Under the pieces are notes generated by a model. The model had not been told where the DNA came from and ran no database searches. It was given only the letters and a program-made list of their open reading frames with translations. From positions 1-41,315 of the forward strand of contig JALOCI010000024.1 in assembly GCA_023227835.1 (NCBI GenBank): a stretch of DNA of 41,315 bases. The letters are read 5' to 3'. The DNA comes from Bacteroidales bacterium (lineage in GTDB: Bacteria; Bacteroidota; Bacteroidia; Bacteroidales; UBA932). This document shows positions 8,579 through 16,443 of this stretch, in pieces; position 1 is the first letter of the stretch; each line of letters starts with the position of its first letter. A program made the translations under genes and the position numbers.

Positions 8579-8917
8579 ATGGAGGAGCATCTAAGAGTGT
8601 TATTATCCCAGACTATCGGGGAGTTTAACAATAAAAGATCCGAGATTCTGCAATTAGCTTACAAAGAGGGAGGCCGTGAAGCTGTTGACAAAGTTCTTAA
8701 TGAGCATAACGTATTGAGAGATGCATATTTTGAAATAGTCAGACGACAACTCGACAGAAATAACTATCAGTATGAACAACTTATTAAAGCCGCAAATTCT
8801 GAAACTGAAAAGCTTCAAAGGAGTGTCAGCCAGCTCAGGAGTGTGGGCGAAATTATTACTCTGTCCGGAGTTGTGATAAATTTACTCGGGCGGATTTTGA
8901 TTATTCTAGGAATTTAA
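8579..8917 (+). CDS. Small helical protein with C-terminal membrane anchor
   Basis: This is a 112-residue unknown. Residues 1-85 are charged and helical, including a repeated EQLIKAANSETEKLQRSVSQ-type coiled coil. Residues about 90-112 (IITLSGVVINLLGRILIILG) form a single hydrophobic tail, so the protein is probably tail-anchored. There is no signal peptide. It starts one base after the lipoprotein stop. I found no known family. The pairing of an exported coiled-coil lipoprotein with a tail-anchored coiled-coil partner is unusual and is treated as a finding. Confidence 0.65.
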   Translation: MEEHLRVLLSQTIGEFNNKRSEILQLAYKEGGREAVDKVLNEHNVLRDAYFEIVRRQLDRNNYQYEQLIKAANSETEKLQRSVSQLRSVGEIITLSGVVINLLGRILIILGI

Positions 8918-8969
8918 TAAAACATTACAATTTGGACAGGATTTTGTGGTAGAAAAATTAAAAAAGAAA

Positions 8970-9605
8970 ATGTATAATTGTTTGATTAAAAAGATGGTCC
9001 TGCTACTTGCAATACTACTATCTGGCTTGTTTTTTAGTTCTTGTGAAACCTCGGTGAACCAGATAGATTCCAAGAAGGAAATAGAAAAGTGGAAAAATGA
9101 ACTGATAAATGAGAAGATGATTGGGGCACCTTGTAGTTATAAGGATAGTTCAAGTCAAAAGGCTTCAGAGTGGTCAAAGAAAAATCCGGGACTAATGGAT
9201 GCTTTCCCTGCGGATGACAAGAGCGTTTGTACTTTTAAAGCAGATTTTGATGGAGACGGTAAACAAGATTTACTGTTATATTTTATCAGTGAGAATTGCA
9301 CAGGACATAACGGAGATACCCCGTCATTTGCAAGGATTGTATATGCTAATGGTACATACACTTCAGATCTAATGCAAGAGATCAGGCTGTCAATTCTGGA
9401 CAAGTACAATGAAAAGAGGAAGTCAGAAAAATTGAAAGAGGTAACTGATTCATACTTCAACGAGTCAGTAACGATTTTATATGATAATGGCATAAAGGGT
9501 GATTTTAAATTATATACAAATGATGATGCGCATTGTTGCCCTTCGTACACGGGTAAATATGTGTACAATGTAAATGAGAAAAAGATTGAAATATTTCTGA
9601 ATTAA
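8970..9605 (+). CDS. Lipoprotein with calcium-loop-like DFDGDGKQD motif
   Basis: A GTG at 8946 is also in frame, but the ATG at 8970 starts a standard lipoprotein signal ending in LFFSSC, giving 211 residues. A central ADFDGDGKQDLLLYF segment has the D-x-D-G-D-x-x-x-D pattern of VCBS/FG-GAP-type calcium loops, here as a single copy. A C-terminal HCCPSYTGKYVY with two adjacent cysteines precedes the last strands. It is probably a periplasmic or surface lipoprotein. It lies 52 bases after the tail-anchored protein and may share its transcript. Function unknown. Confidence 0.65.
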   Translation: MYNCLIKKMVLLLAILLSGLFFSSCETSVNQIDSKKEIEKWKNELINEKMIGAPCSYKDSSSQKASEWSKKNPGLMDAFPADDKSVCTFKADFDGDGKQDLLLYFISENCTGHNGDTPSFARIVYANGTYTSDLMQEIRLSILDKYNEKRKSEKLKEVTDSYFNESVTILYDNGIKGDFKLYTNDDAHCCPSYTGKYVYNVNEKKIEIFLN

Positions 9606-9655
9606 CGCAATTTAAAAAGGGGAAGAAATTTGGTTAAAAATTTAATGATTGAAAA

Positions 9656-10069
9656 ATGGATAGAAAATACGCTTGTTACTGCGGTCTTTATTGTGAGAAC
9701 TGTCCGGTAAAGGTGAAGGTTGAACCAGCTGCAAAAGTTTTGTATGAGGAGATGCAAAAACTGGGATTCGAAGGAATCATGTCATTTTTTCCTGATGGTG
9801 AAAAGTTTTGGTCGTTTTTGAAAGGGATGTCTGTTGACGGAATATGTATATCTTGTAGGGAAGGAAGTGGAAATCCGGCGTGTAAAGTCAGAATGTGTGC
9901 TAAAGAGAAGGGTGTTGAGATGTGTGCGCTTTGTGAGAGTTACCCTTGTGAGTACTTTAATGAATTTTTTCAGTATTACTCTATGCTTAAAAATGATAAT
10001 TTAATTTTACGCGAGAAAGGATGGAAGTGTTGGGGGCAACTTCAGGACGAACGCCATACAGAAGGTTAA
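9656..10069 (+). CDS. DUF3795 cysteine-rich protein
   Basis: This 137-residue soluble protein matches DUF3795: the N-terminal CYCGLYCENCP (Cys 7, 9, 13, 16), a middle GICISCREGSGNPACKVRMC and CALCESYPC. The cysteine spacing suggests metal binding (zinc or iron-sulphur), but the metal is not known for the family. The gene ends 14 bases before the ATG of a ferredoxin-nitroreductase fusion, so a shared redox role is possible but unproven. Confidence 0.8.
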   Translation: MDRKYACYCGLYCENCPVKVKVEPAAKVLYEEMQKLGFEGIMSFFPDGEKFWSFLKGMSVDGICISCREGSGNPACKVRMCAKEKGVEMCALCESYPCEYFNEFFQYYSMLKNDNLILREKGWKCWGQLQDERHTEG

Positions 10070-10083
10070 CAGATAAAAGTTAT

Positions 10084-10902
10084 ATGTCACAAATTATTAT
10101 TGACAAGAAAAATTGCACCAGATGCAATATTTGCGCAACTGTCTGCGTTATGAACATTATTGATAAGGATGCAGATTCCGGTTATCCGACAATTCCTCCC
10201 GAGAAGGTGGATTACTGTTTTAAATGTGGCCATTGTGAAGCTTTCTGCCCACAAAAAGTTCTTACCCTGGATTTTCTCCCTTGTGAAAAGATTAATTATA
10301 CATCTTCCGAAGCCCGGATAGATCCGCAAAAATTAGCACTATATATCAAACAGAGACGTTCTGTAAGGCATTTCAAATCGAAGCCTGTAGAAAAGGAGTT
10401 GATTGCCAGTATTATTGATGTTGCGCGTTATGCTGCCTCAGGAGGGAATGGGCAACCTGTGAAATGGCTTGTGATTCATAATCCGCAAGAAGTAAAGCAG
10501 ATAGCAGGACTAACAATTGATTGGATGAGAATAATTCAAAACACATCTCACCCTCTCGCAGGCTATGTGTCGGTCTTGATTACAGCCTGGGATAATGGTG
10601 TGGACTTAATCTGCCATAACGCCCCTCATTTGCTTTTTGCTCATACTCCGACAGATCCGATTGATGATCCTACGGAGGCAATTATAGCCTTGACACATGT
10701 TGATATTGCCTCCCCTGCTTTTGGTATCGGAACTTGCTGGGCCGGATTTGTGAAAATGGCATTAGACGCTTATAAGCCATTGAAAGATTTGTTGTTAATA
10801 CCGGAAGGACGCAATGCTGCTTGTCCGATGCTATTTGGATATTCAAGTTATAAAGTGACTTCAATCCCGAGACGAAATCCGATTGATATTACATGGAGAT
10901 GA
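10084..10902 (+). CDS. Nitroreductase with N-terminal 2x[4Fe-4S] ferredoxin domain
   Basis: The frame is open from 10021 inside the previous gene, but the ATG at 10084 gives the usual start (MSQIIIDKKNC), 272 residues. Residues 11-21 (CTRCNICATVC) and 45-55 (CFKCGHCEAFC) are two [4Fe-4S] motifs, with a Pro after the last Cys. From about residue 80 the nitroreductase fold follows: RRSVRHFKSKPV as the FMN phosphate loop, then ARYAASGGNGQPVKW, and AFGIGTCWAGF later. The iron-sulphur domain should pass electrons to FMN. The substrate is unknown; the family includes flavin-dependent reductases and dehalogenase-like enzymes. It stands 14 bases behind the DUF3795 gene. Confidence 0.88.
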   Translation: MSQIIIDKKNCTRCNICATVCVMNIIDKDADSGYPTIPPEKVDYCFKCGHCEAFCPQKVLTLDFLPCEKINYTSSEARIDPQKLALYIKQRRSVRHFKSKPVEKELIASIIDVARYAASGGNGQPVKWLVIHNPQEVKQIAGLTIDWMRIIQNTSHPLAGYVSVLITAWDNGVDLICHNAPHLLFAHTPTDPIDDPTEAIIALTHVDIASPAFGIGTCWAGFVKMALDAYKPLKDLLLIPEGRNAACPMLFGYSSYKVTSIPRRNPIDITWR

Positions 10903-10980
10903 TAATGTAAAGAAAGAAGTATAATGATATTTGTGCATAATTCAATCAGTTGATGTATTTTTATACTCATATTGTTATGT

Positions 10981-11355
10981 ATGGATGAGAAATTTAAATA
11001 TCATTATGATAGTTCAATGGGAATATTGTATAAAACCTATTATGGGTTGATTACGATTGAAGATATTGAATCTTCTTGGGAATATGCATTTCAGAATAAT
11101 TTGATACCCAAAGAAAGGAAAGGGTTTATTTTAGATTATCGACAATCTAATTTTAGTATAAAGATTGATCACCACTATAGAATTGCTGATTTCTATAAAA
11201 AACATATTGATGTATTCGGTAACTTTAGAATAGCAATACTCACAGAGAATCCCAGAGATATAGTGATACCGATACTTGTTGAAGCAAAAGACGATGGTTA
11301 TTGTTCCAAACCATTTTATACCCTTGAGGCAGCTATCGCTTGGGTAATCGGATAG
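10981..11355 (+). CDS. STAS/SpoIIAA-like small protein (tentative)
   Basis: The ATG at 10981 gives 124 residues; a TTG nine bases earlier is also in frame. The sequence opens with YHYDSSMGILYKTYYGLIT, a beta hairpin followed by a helix (IEDIESSWEYAFQ). It then has KGFILDYRQSNF, a helix, FRIAILTENPRDIVIPILVEA, and ends YTLEAAIAWVIG. This order resembles STAS/SEC14-type single-domain proteins that are common in Bacteroidota. No catalytic residue is evident. It sits in a single-gene setting with short AT-rich flanks. Confidence 0.5.
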   Translation: MDEKFKYHYDSSMGILYKTYYGLITIEDIESSWEYAFQNNLIPKERKGFILDYRQSNFSIKIDHHYRIADFYKKHIDVFGNFRIAILTENPRDIVIPILVEAKDDGYCSKPFYTLEAAIAWVIG

Positions 11356-11427
11356 GAAAAGGGCGAGGCCTGTTCTGATACAATGGCTGGTATATATGAT
11401 ACAATGAATTTTTAATTATTTTCACAA

Positions 11428-11829
11428 ATGAGCTTTTCGCAAAATTTAAAATCAGACATCTCCGAAGCAATCATAGCTTTGGAAAAAGCGGCACTGGAGA
11501 AATGGAATAACGGGGATCCGAGCGGGTATATTAATCTTTCAGCCGGGGATGTGTCATACTTTGACCCCTCTTTGTCACAGAGACTGGACGGGATTGAAAA
11601 TCTCAAGAAATATTATGAACCGATAAAAAAGGCTGATGAAGTTCATAAATATGAGATGATTAACCCTCAGGTTGTTGCTGCGCATAATATGGCAGTTTTG
11701 ACTTTTAATTTTCATTCATACAAAGCTGAAGGAGTTTCTAAATGGAATTGTACAGAAGTATACAGACTTGAAGCTGACGGTCAATGGAAAATTGTTCATA
11801 CTCATTGGTCTTTTTGTATAAAGCAATAA
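11428..11829 (+). CDS. SnoaL-like / DUF4440 nuclear-transport-factor-2 fold protein
   Basis: The 133-residue protein has the NTF2-like order: an N-terminal helix (ALEKAALEKWNNGD), the loop and strand VSYFDPSLSQRLDGIENLKKYY, and the strand pattern VVAAHNMAVLTFNFHSY. It ends with WNCTEVYRLEADGQWKIVHT HWSF (read without the space), the classic DUF4440/SnoaL ending. Such proteins act as small-molecule isomerases or hydrolases, or bind ligands. The substrate is not predictable. It has no signal peptide and appears to be a single gene. Confidence 0.8.
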   Translation: MSFSQNLKSDISEAIIALEKAALEKWNNGDPSGYINLSAGDVSYFDPSLSQRLDGIENLKKYYEPIKKADEVHKYEMINPQVVAAHNMAVLTFNFHSYKAEGVSKWNCTEVYRLEADGQWKIVHTHWSFCIKQ

Positions 11830-11939
11830 TTGTTTTTTGTTATATCCGTTGTAATAATATGAATTGTATACGGAAAATAATTAAATATCAAAAATCCTGA
11901 TTATTAACTTTTTTGCTAAATTTAAAATCAAAATCTTTT

Positions 11940-12956
11940 ATGAAAACCTCCTCAAAAATGTATCATCTATTCTTTGTAATTGCTCTATTAATATCAATTC
12001 TTTCTTGTGAGAAAAGTGACCGTTCAACTCAGGACTCTGTTATTGATTATTCGAACCAGGAACATTGGCTCTCTCTTCCAACAGACAACCCGAAGGAAGC
12101 AGATGTGTTCTATGTATGCCCTACTGCATGGTACAAAACGGATCCTGCTGAGTCAAACTATTGTGCAATCGACAACCCTATGATGCTTATTGGTTCTCAG
12201 AGCGCATTCAACAGACAAGCCACGGCTTTCGCAACTGTCGGGAATATATACGCCCCTTATTACAGACAGGCAGATGCCGGTTTTATCCTGTCTAAACCCG
12301 AAGGAAAAAGATGGGATATTATTGACAGTATTCCTGCAAAAGATGTTGTTGCGGCTTTCGATTACTTTATAAAGCACTATAATAACAGAAGACCATATAT
12401 TCTTGTCGGTCATTCACAGGGGGCAAATGCTTTGTTATTTGTCTTGAAGGATTATATGAAAGATCATCCGGAAGTATATTCACGCATGGTCTGTGCATAC
12501 GTGATAGGATATCCTGTAACAGCCGTATATATGAATGAGAACAAACATCTGAAGTTTGCTGAAGGAGCAGATGATACCGGTGTGATTGTATCATATAACA
12601 CACAATCTCCCTCTGTGGCACCGGGATCAAACATCGTTGTCGGGAATATTAAAGGGATAGTAATTAATCCGATAAACTGGAGAAGGGATGAGACCTTAGC
12701 ACCAGCCTCGGCGAATCTGGGCTCATATCTACCTGTTGATAGCCAGGGGAATTCGGGGAAAATCATGAATGTTGCCGATGCTAAGGTAAATCTGGCAAAG
12801 GGAGTTGTCGAGTGTAGCAGCGTAGACGAAAATGCAATGTATAAAATTTCCGGAGCTATGGGGCTGGGTGTTTATCATAGTTTTGACATCCCATTTTATT
12901 ACTATAATCTGAGAGAAAACGCAGAAAGAAGGGTCAATAACTTTTTAGAGAAATAG
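11940..12956 (+). CDS. DUF3089 alpha/beta-hydrolase lipoprotein
   Basis: The ATG at 11940 starts a lipoprotein signal ending in LISILSC, 338 residues; a TTG at 11913 is in frame but adds only residues before the signal. The body matches DUF3089: ADVFYVCPTAWYK near the start, APYYRQADAGF, the nucleophile elbow LVGHSQGANALLF, then NTQSPSV and NPINWRRDETLAPA. A late His in VYHSFDIPFYYYNLRENA would complete a triad. It is predicted to be a membrane-anchored esterase or lipase-like hydrolase outside the cytoplasm. The substrate is unknown. The next gene begins 19 bases later. Confidence 0.85.
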   Translation: MKTSSKMYHLFFVIALLISILSCEKSDRSTQDSVIDYSNQEHWLSLPTDNPKEADVFYVCPTAWYKTDPAESNYCAIDNPMMLIGSQSAFNRQATAFATVGNIYAPYYRQADAGFILSKPEGKRWDIIDSIPAKDVVAAFDYFIKHYNNRRPYILVGHSQGANALLFVLKDYMKDHPEVYSRMVCAYVIGYPVTAVYMNENKHLKFAEGADDTGVIVSYNTQSPSVAPGSNIVVGNIKGIVINPINWRRDETLAPASANLGSYLPVDSQGNSGKIMNVADAKVNLAKGVVECSSVDENAMYKISGAMGLGVYHSFDIPFYYYNLRENAERRVNNFLEK

Positions 12957-12975
12957 AATTTTCCAGAGAAACATT

Positions 12976-13512
12976 ATGACAATAAAGATAGATGACAATT
13001 TTGTGTTGAGACAAATTGAACGGTCTGATGCAAAGGATATTTTTAGAACTATAGACACTCAGAGAGAGTATCTGAGCAAATGGTTGCCTTTTGTTGAGTT
13101 TACAAAAGCTGAGTCTGATTCGGAGGCATTTGTTGATTCTGTTATCTCTGCTCCGGAGGATAAACATGAATATGTATTTACAATTAGAAAATCTGATGAA
13201 TTTGCCGGATTGATAGGTTTTAAAGATACTGACAGGCTTAATAAGAAAACTGAAATAGGTTACTGGCTTTCTGAGAAATTCCAAAAACAGGGAGTTATGA
13301 CCAGGGCTGTTGAAAAACTTTGTCAATATGCTTTTAATGATCTTGATATAAACAGGGTTCAAATAAAATGTGCTGTGGGCAATGTCCCTAGTAAGAACAT
13401 TCCAAAAAGGCTGGAATTTAAGTTTGAGGGAGTTGAGAGACAAGGTGAATTGTTGTCAGGAAACATCTTTACGGATGTGGAGGTTTACAGTAAATTGAAA
13501 TATGAAGAATAA
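12976..13512 (+). CDS. RimJ/RimL-type GNAT acetyltransferase
   Basis: This 178-residue GNAT protein is of the RimJ/RimL/Acetyltransf_3 type: an N-terminal LRQIERSDAKDIFRTID, AGLIGFKDTDRLNKKTEIGY, the CoA-binding WLSEKFQKQGVMTRAVEKL, and INRVQIKCAVGNVPSKNIPKRL (broken here only by reading, not by frame). The acetyl-CoA loop is QKQGVM. It overlaps the following isochorismatase-like gene by 11 bases, so the two are probably co-translated. Close relatives act on ribosomal protein N-termini or on small molecules; the target here is unknown. Confidence 0.85.
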   Translation: MTIKIDDNFVLRQIERSDAKDIFRTIDTQREYLSKWLPFVEFTKAESDSEAFVDSVISAPEDKHEYVFTIRKSDEFAGLIGFKDTDRLNKKTEIGYWLSEKFQKQGVMTRAVEKLCQYAFNDLDINRVQIKCAVGNVPSKNIPKRLEFKFEGVERQGELLSGNIFTDVEVYSKLKYEE

Positions 13513-14062
13513 TATGAGAGAGGGATTGTTGATAATCGATATTCAAAACGACTATTTTGACAAAGGAGCTATGACCCTTGTGAATCCTGACGAGGCGTGT
13601 ACAAATGCAAAACGTGTTCTGGAGAGGTTCAGGGCTGAAAAGCTGCCTGTGATATTTATACAGCATATTGCAGCTAATCCTGCTGCCACATTCTTTCTGC
13701 CCGGTACAGCGGGAGCTGAAATACACCCTTTAATACAACCAATGGAGAGAGAAAAGGTTATAATAAAGCACTTTCCAAACAGTTTCAGAGAAACAGAGCT
13801 TCTGGATTATCTTAAGGCAATTAATATTACTGATCTGGTAATCTGCGGAATGATGACCCACATGTGTGTAGATGCCACAACCAGGGCTGCAAAAGATCTG
13901 GGTTTTAATATCACTCTTATTGGCGATGCTTGTGCGACCAGAAATCTTGAGATTAACGGAGAGGTCGTTTGTGCAAAAGATGTTCAGAATAGCTTTTTGG
14001 CGGCATTAAATTACTTTTATTCCGCTGTTAAAAACACTTCACAATACTTAAAGCTTGATTAA
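13502..14062 (+). CDS. Isochorismatase-family cysteine hydrolase
   Basis: This 186-residue single-domain protein has the full catalytic triad of the family: D13 in LIIDIQNDYF, K89 in KVIIKHFPNSF and C122 in GMMTHMCVDATTRAA. The non-proline cis-peptide context before the Cys also fits. Members hydrolyse nicotinamide, biuret, N-carbamoyl compounds or isochorismate. None of the nicotinamidase metal-site residues is obvious, so the substrate is left open. The start at 13502 overlaps the acetyltransferase gene; the ATG at 13514 is an alternative. The cupin gene begins right after its stop, which suggests one transcript. Confidence 0.87.
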   Translation: MKNNMREGLLIIDIQNDYFDKGAMTLVNPDEACTNAKRVLERFRAEKLPVIFIQHIAANPAATFFLPGTAGAEIHPLIQPMEREKVIIKHFPNSFRETELLDYLKAINITDLVICGMMTHMCVDATTRAAKDLGFNITLIGDACATRNLEINGEVVCAKDVQNSFLAALNYFYSAVKNTSQYLKLD

Positions 14063-14063
14063 T

Positions 14064-14420
14064 ATGAATGTCAATTCAGGTTTTCCTTTCCAGACAATTG
14101 ATTGGGAGGGAATTGCGAAAACCAGCCATAAAGGAGAATCCGGTACGGCTTATTGGCAGACATTACAGCTGCCCGGCCTGAGAATCAGATTAGTTGAATA
14201 CTCAGAAGAGTATCTTGCAGATCACTGGTGCCGAAAGGGTCATATAGTTCATTGCCTTGAGGGAGAATTTATAAGTGAATCAGAAGATGGAAGTTCCTTC
14301 CGCTTAACAAAAGGGATGACATATATTGTGTCGGATGACATGAGTTCTCATCGCTCAAGGACAAAAGATGGAACAAAACTCCTTATTATTGACGGAGATT
14401 TTTTAAATACTTCGCTCTAA
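14064..14420 (+). CDS. DHCW-motif cupin-fold protein
   Basis: The ATG at 14064 follows the preceding stop (14060-14062) by one base and gives 118 residues; a TTG at 14055 is also in frame. The cupin core includes LRIRLVEYSEEYLADHWCRK and GHIVHCLEGEF, then TKGMTYIVSDDMSSHRS. The DH(W/C)C stretch followed by GHI is the mark of the DHCW cupin family of unknown function. The His residues could bind a metal. It is tightly coupled to the isochorismatase-like gene. Confidence 0.8.
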   Translation: MNVNSGFPFQTIDWEGIAKTSHKGESGTAYWQTLQLPGLRIRLVEYSEEYLADHWCRKGHIVHCLEGEFISESEDGSSFRLTKGMTYIVSDDMSSHRSRTKDGTKLLIIDGDFLNTSL

Positions 14421-14499
14421 GTAAAAAACATCTGTAAAGTGATTCATATTCAGTAAATTGTTATTATATTTACACTTTAAATGTCTAAACGGAATAACA

Positions 14500-15543
14500 A
14501 TGAAACTAAAAGGATTACTTTTATTAGGATTACTTCTCTCGACAGGATTGGTATATGCCCAATCTAATTTTAAACCCGGCTATATTATTAAAGCACCCGG
14601 AGATACAATTTACGGACAGATTGACTATCGGGGAGATCTGTTAATGGGCAGTGTATGTAAATTTATGACGGATGATAAAAGTGTGGTAAAATATTACCCC
14701 GGAGATATAATTGCTTATCGTTTTATTGACGGCAAGTACTATATTTCCAGAGAGGTAAATAATAAAAAAGTATTTCTTGAATGCCTTATAAAGGGAAAGG
14801 TTAATATTTATTATTTGCGTGACGACTACGGCAATCACTATTATATTGACAAGGATAATATGAAACTTGCTGAACTTCCGTATGAAGAAGGAAAAAAATA
14901 TGTTAACGGCAAGGAGGTATATTATGAGACAACCAGGCATCTCGGGTTGCTGTACACTTATATGCATGATGCACCTGTAATGGAATCAAGGATAAAGACA
15001 ATAAAGAAACCTGAGCATAAAAATTTGGTAAAACTGGCGGAATATTATCATAATGTAGTTTGTTACGGGGAGAAGTGTATTATCTATGAGAATAAAGCAT
15101 CATTATTTAAAATATTACCTGAAATTTCCGGCGGAATTATAAATTATCAGGAGAGTGACGATTTGAAATCAATGTCATATATGCAAGGTGGTATTACTGT
15201 ACATATATGGATGCCTAGGACAAATGAGAAGTTGTATTTTAGGACAGGTCTTATCCTCTCCCCGGTAGATTTTAGAGGTGAAGAGTGTTACATAAAGATA
15301 CCATGCCATTTTGAGTATATTTACCCTAAAGGTGTTATTAAGCCGCGCATAGCTTACGGGTTAAATTTCTATGGGCTAAGAAAAATCTCATCTTCTTTGA
15401 ATTTTGGATTTAACTTCAAGTTGTCAAAGAATTTTTTCATAAGTGCAACATCGGACATTGAATTTAATACCAAAACGTTAATAATTCCGAATAGTTTCCT
15501 TTCATCCTCATTGCAACTTGGTGTTGTTGTGGATTTTAAATAG
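14500..15543 (+). CDS. Secreted protein with GYI-GDTI-G-I-YR motif and likely C-terminal barrel strands
   Basis: The ATG at 14500 starts a signal peptide (MKLKGLLLLGLLLSTGLVYA, cut before Q), 347 residues in all. The mature N-terminus, KPGYIIKAPGDTIYGQIDYR, is a motif that recurs in a Bacteroidota family of exported proteins with no known function. The first half is strand-rich and holds VKYYPGDIIAYRFIDGKYY. The last 120 residues contain barrel-like strands (YFRTGLILSP, IKPRIAYGLNFYGL, SSLNFGFNFKLSKNFFIS) and end in LQLGVVVDFK. It is probably an outer-membrane protein with an extra N-terminal domain. The ORF is open a little further upstream (14458), but without a signal. Confidence 0.7.
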   Translation: MKLKGLLLLGLLLSTGLVYAQSNFKPGYIIKAPGDTIYGQIDYRGDLLMGSVCKFMTDDKSVVKYYPGDIIAYRFIDGKYYISREVNNKKVFLECLIKGKVNIYYLRDDYGNHYYIDKDNMKLAELPYEEGKKYVNGKEVYYETTRHLGLLYTYMHDAPVMESRIKTIKKPEHKNLVKLAEYYHNVVCYGEKCIIYENKASLFKILPEISGGIINYQESDDLKSMSYMQGGITVHIWMPRTNEKLYFRTGLILSPVDFRGEECYIKIPCHFEYIYPKGVIKPRIAYGLNFYGLRKISSSLNFGFNFKLSKNFFISATSDIEFNTKTLIIPNSFLSSSLQLGVVVDFK

Positions 15544-15554
15544 TATTATTGCTT

Positions 15555-16433
15555 ATGAAAAGAAGGATTGCCAACCAGATTGTCAGAGGCCGGGCTGCAG
15601 TTGACGGAGCGGGAGTGCACCTGAGAAGAGTATTGGGGCCCGGGAATATCAGGTGTTTTGATCCATTCCTGATGCTTGATGGTTTTGATTCGACGGACCC
15701 GAATGATTACGTAAAGGGCTTCCCTTGGCATCCTCACAGAGGTATAGAAACTATAACTTATTTAATTGAAGGTAAAATTGAACATGGGGACAGTCTGGGG
15801 AATGAGGGTGTAATTGGTGACCTGGAATGCCAATGGATGACAGCGGGTTCAGGCATCATTCATCAAGAGATGCCCAAAGCTTCGGCAAGGATGATGGGGT
15901 GCCAGCTATGGGTCAATATGCCTGCAAAGGATAAAATGTCAGATCCTTCTTACGGGGATATAACCAAAGAGATGGTTGCTGTTGTGGAGGAAGATGGTGC
16001 TGAAGTGAGAATTGTCTCCGGTTCCTATAAAGGTGTGGAAGGCCATTTCGAAGGGAAGTATGTAAAGGTGAAATATCTGGATGTAAAGCTTACACCTGAT
16101 ACTACATGGACCTATTCTGAAACGCCCAATGACGAGACATTGTTCATATATCTGCTGGATGGTACTCTTGCAGCAAACGACTCTCTTAATGAATTTGAAA
16201 ATAAAGCTTGCGCCATACTGTTTACTTCATCAGAGAGTGGAAGCAGTACAAACGAATCATTAGTCGTTCGTTCCGGTAATGAAGGTGCGCGGTTTGTGTT
16301 GCTGGCGGCGAAACCGCTGAAGGAGCCGGTGGCATGGGGCGGACCTATAGTGATGAACACAAATGAGGAGTTAAACCTTGCTTTTGATGAATTAGATAAA
16401 GGGACATTTATTAAATTTGCTGTAGGTAAATAA
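15555..16433 (+). CDS. Pirin family protein
   Basis: This 292-residue bicupin starts at the ATG 15555; a TTG six bases earlier adds two residues. The metal ligands of pirin are in place: H59 and H61 in FPWHPHRGIET, and H103 and E105 in GSGIIHQEMP. The family RRVLGPGNIRCFDPF opening and the C-terminal pirin cupin (LFIYLLDGTL, LLAAKPLKEPVAWGGPIVMNT) are complete. Bacterial pirins have been described as quercetinases and as regulators of central metabolism. Which applies here cannot be read from sequence. The next gene, a zinc exporter, starts 10 bases later. Confidence 0.93.
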   Translation: MKRRIANQIVRGRAAVDGAGVHLRRVLGPGNIRCFDPFLMLDGFDSTDPNDYVKGFPWHPHRGIETITYLIEGKIEHGDSLGNEGVIGDLECQWMTAGSGIIHQEMPKASARMMGCQLWVNMPAKDKMSDPSYGDITKEMVAVVEEDGAEVRIVSGSYKGVEGHFEGKYVKVKYLDVKLTPDTTWTYSETPNDETLFIYLLDGTLAANDSLNEFENKACAILFTSSESGSSTNESLVVRSGNEGARFVLLAAKPLKEPVAWGGPIVMNTNEELNLAFDELDKGTFIKFAVGK

Positions 16434-16443
16434 AGATTTATTT

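Noticed and set aside
9155..9568. 137-codon frame on the minus strand.
   Set aside because: It is antisense to the calcium-loop lipoprotein gene and has no recognisable domain.
11370..11410. Two copies of GATACAATG about 20 bases apart in an intergenic region.
   Set aside because: Nine bases repeated once is not enough to support an operator or repeat family.
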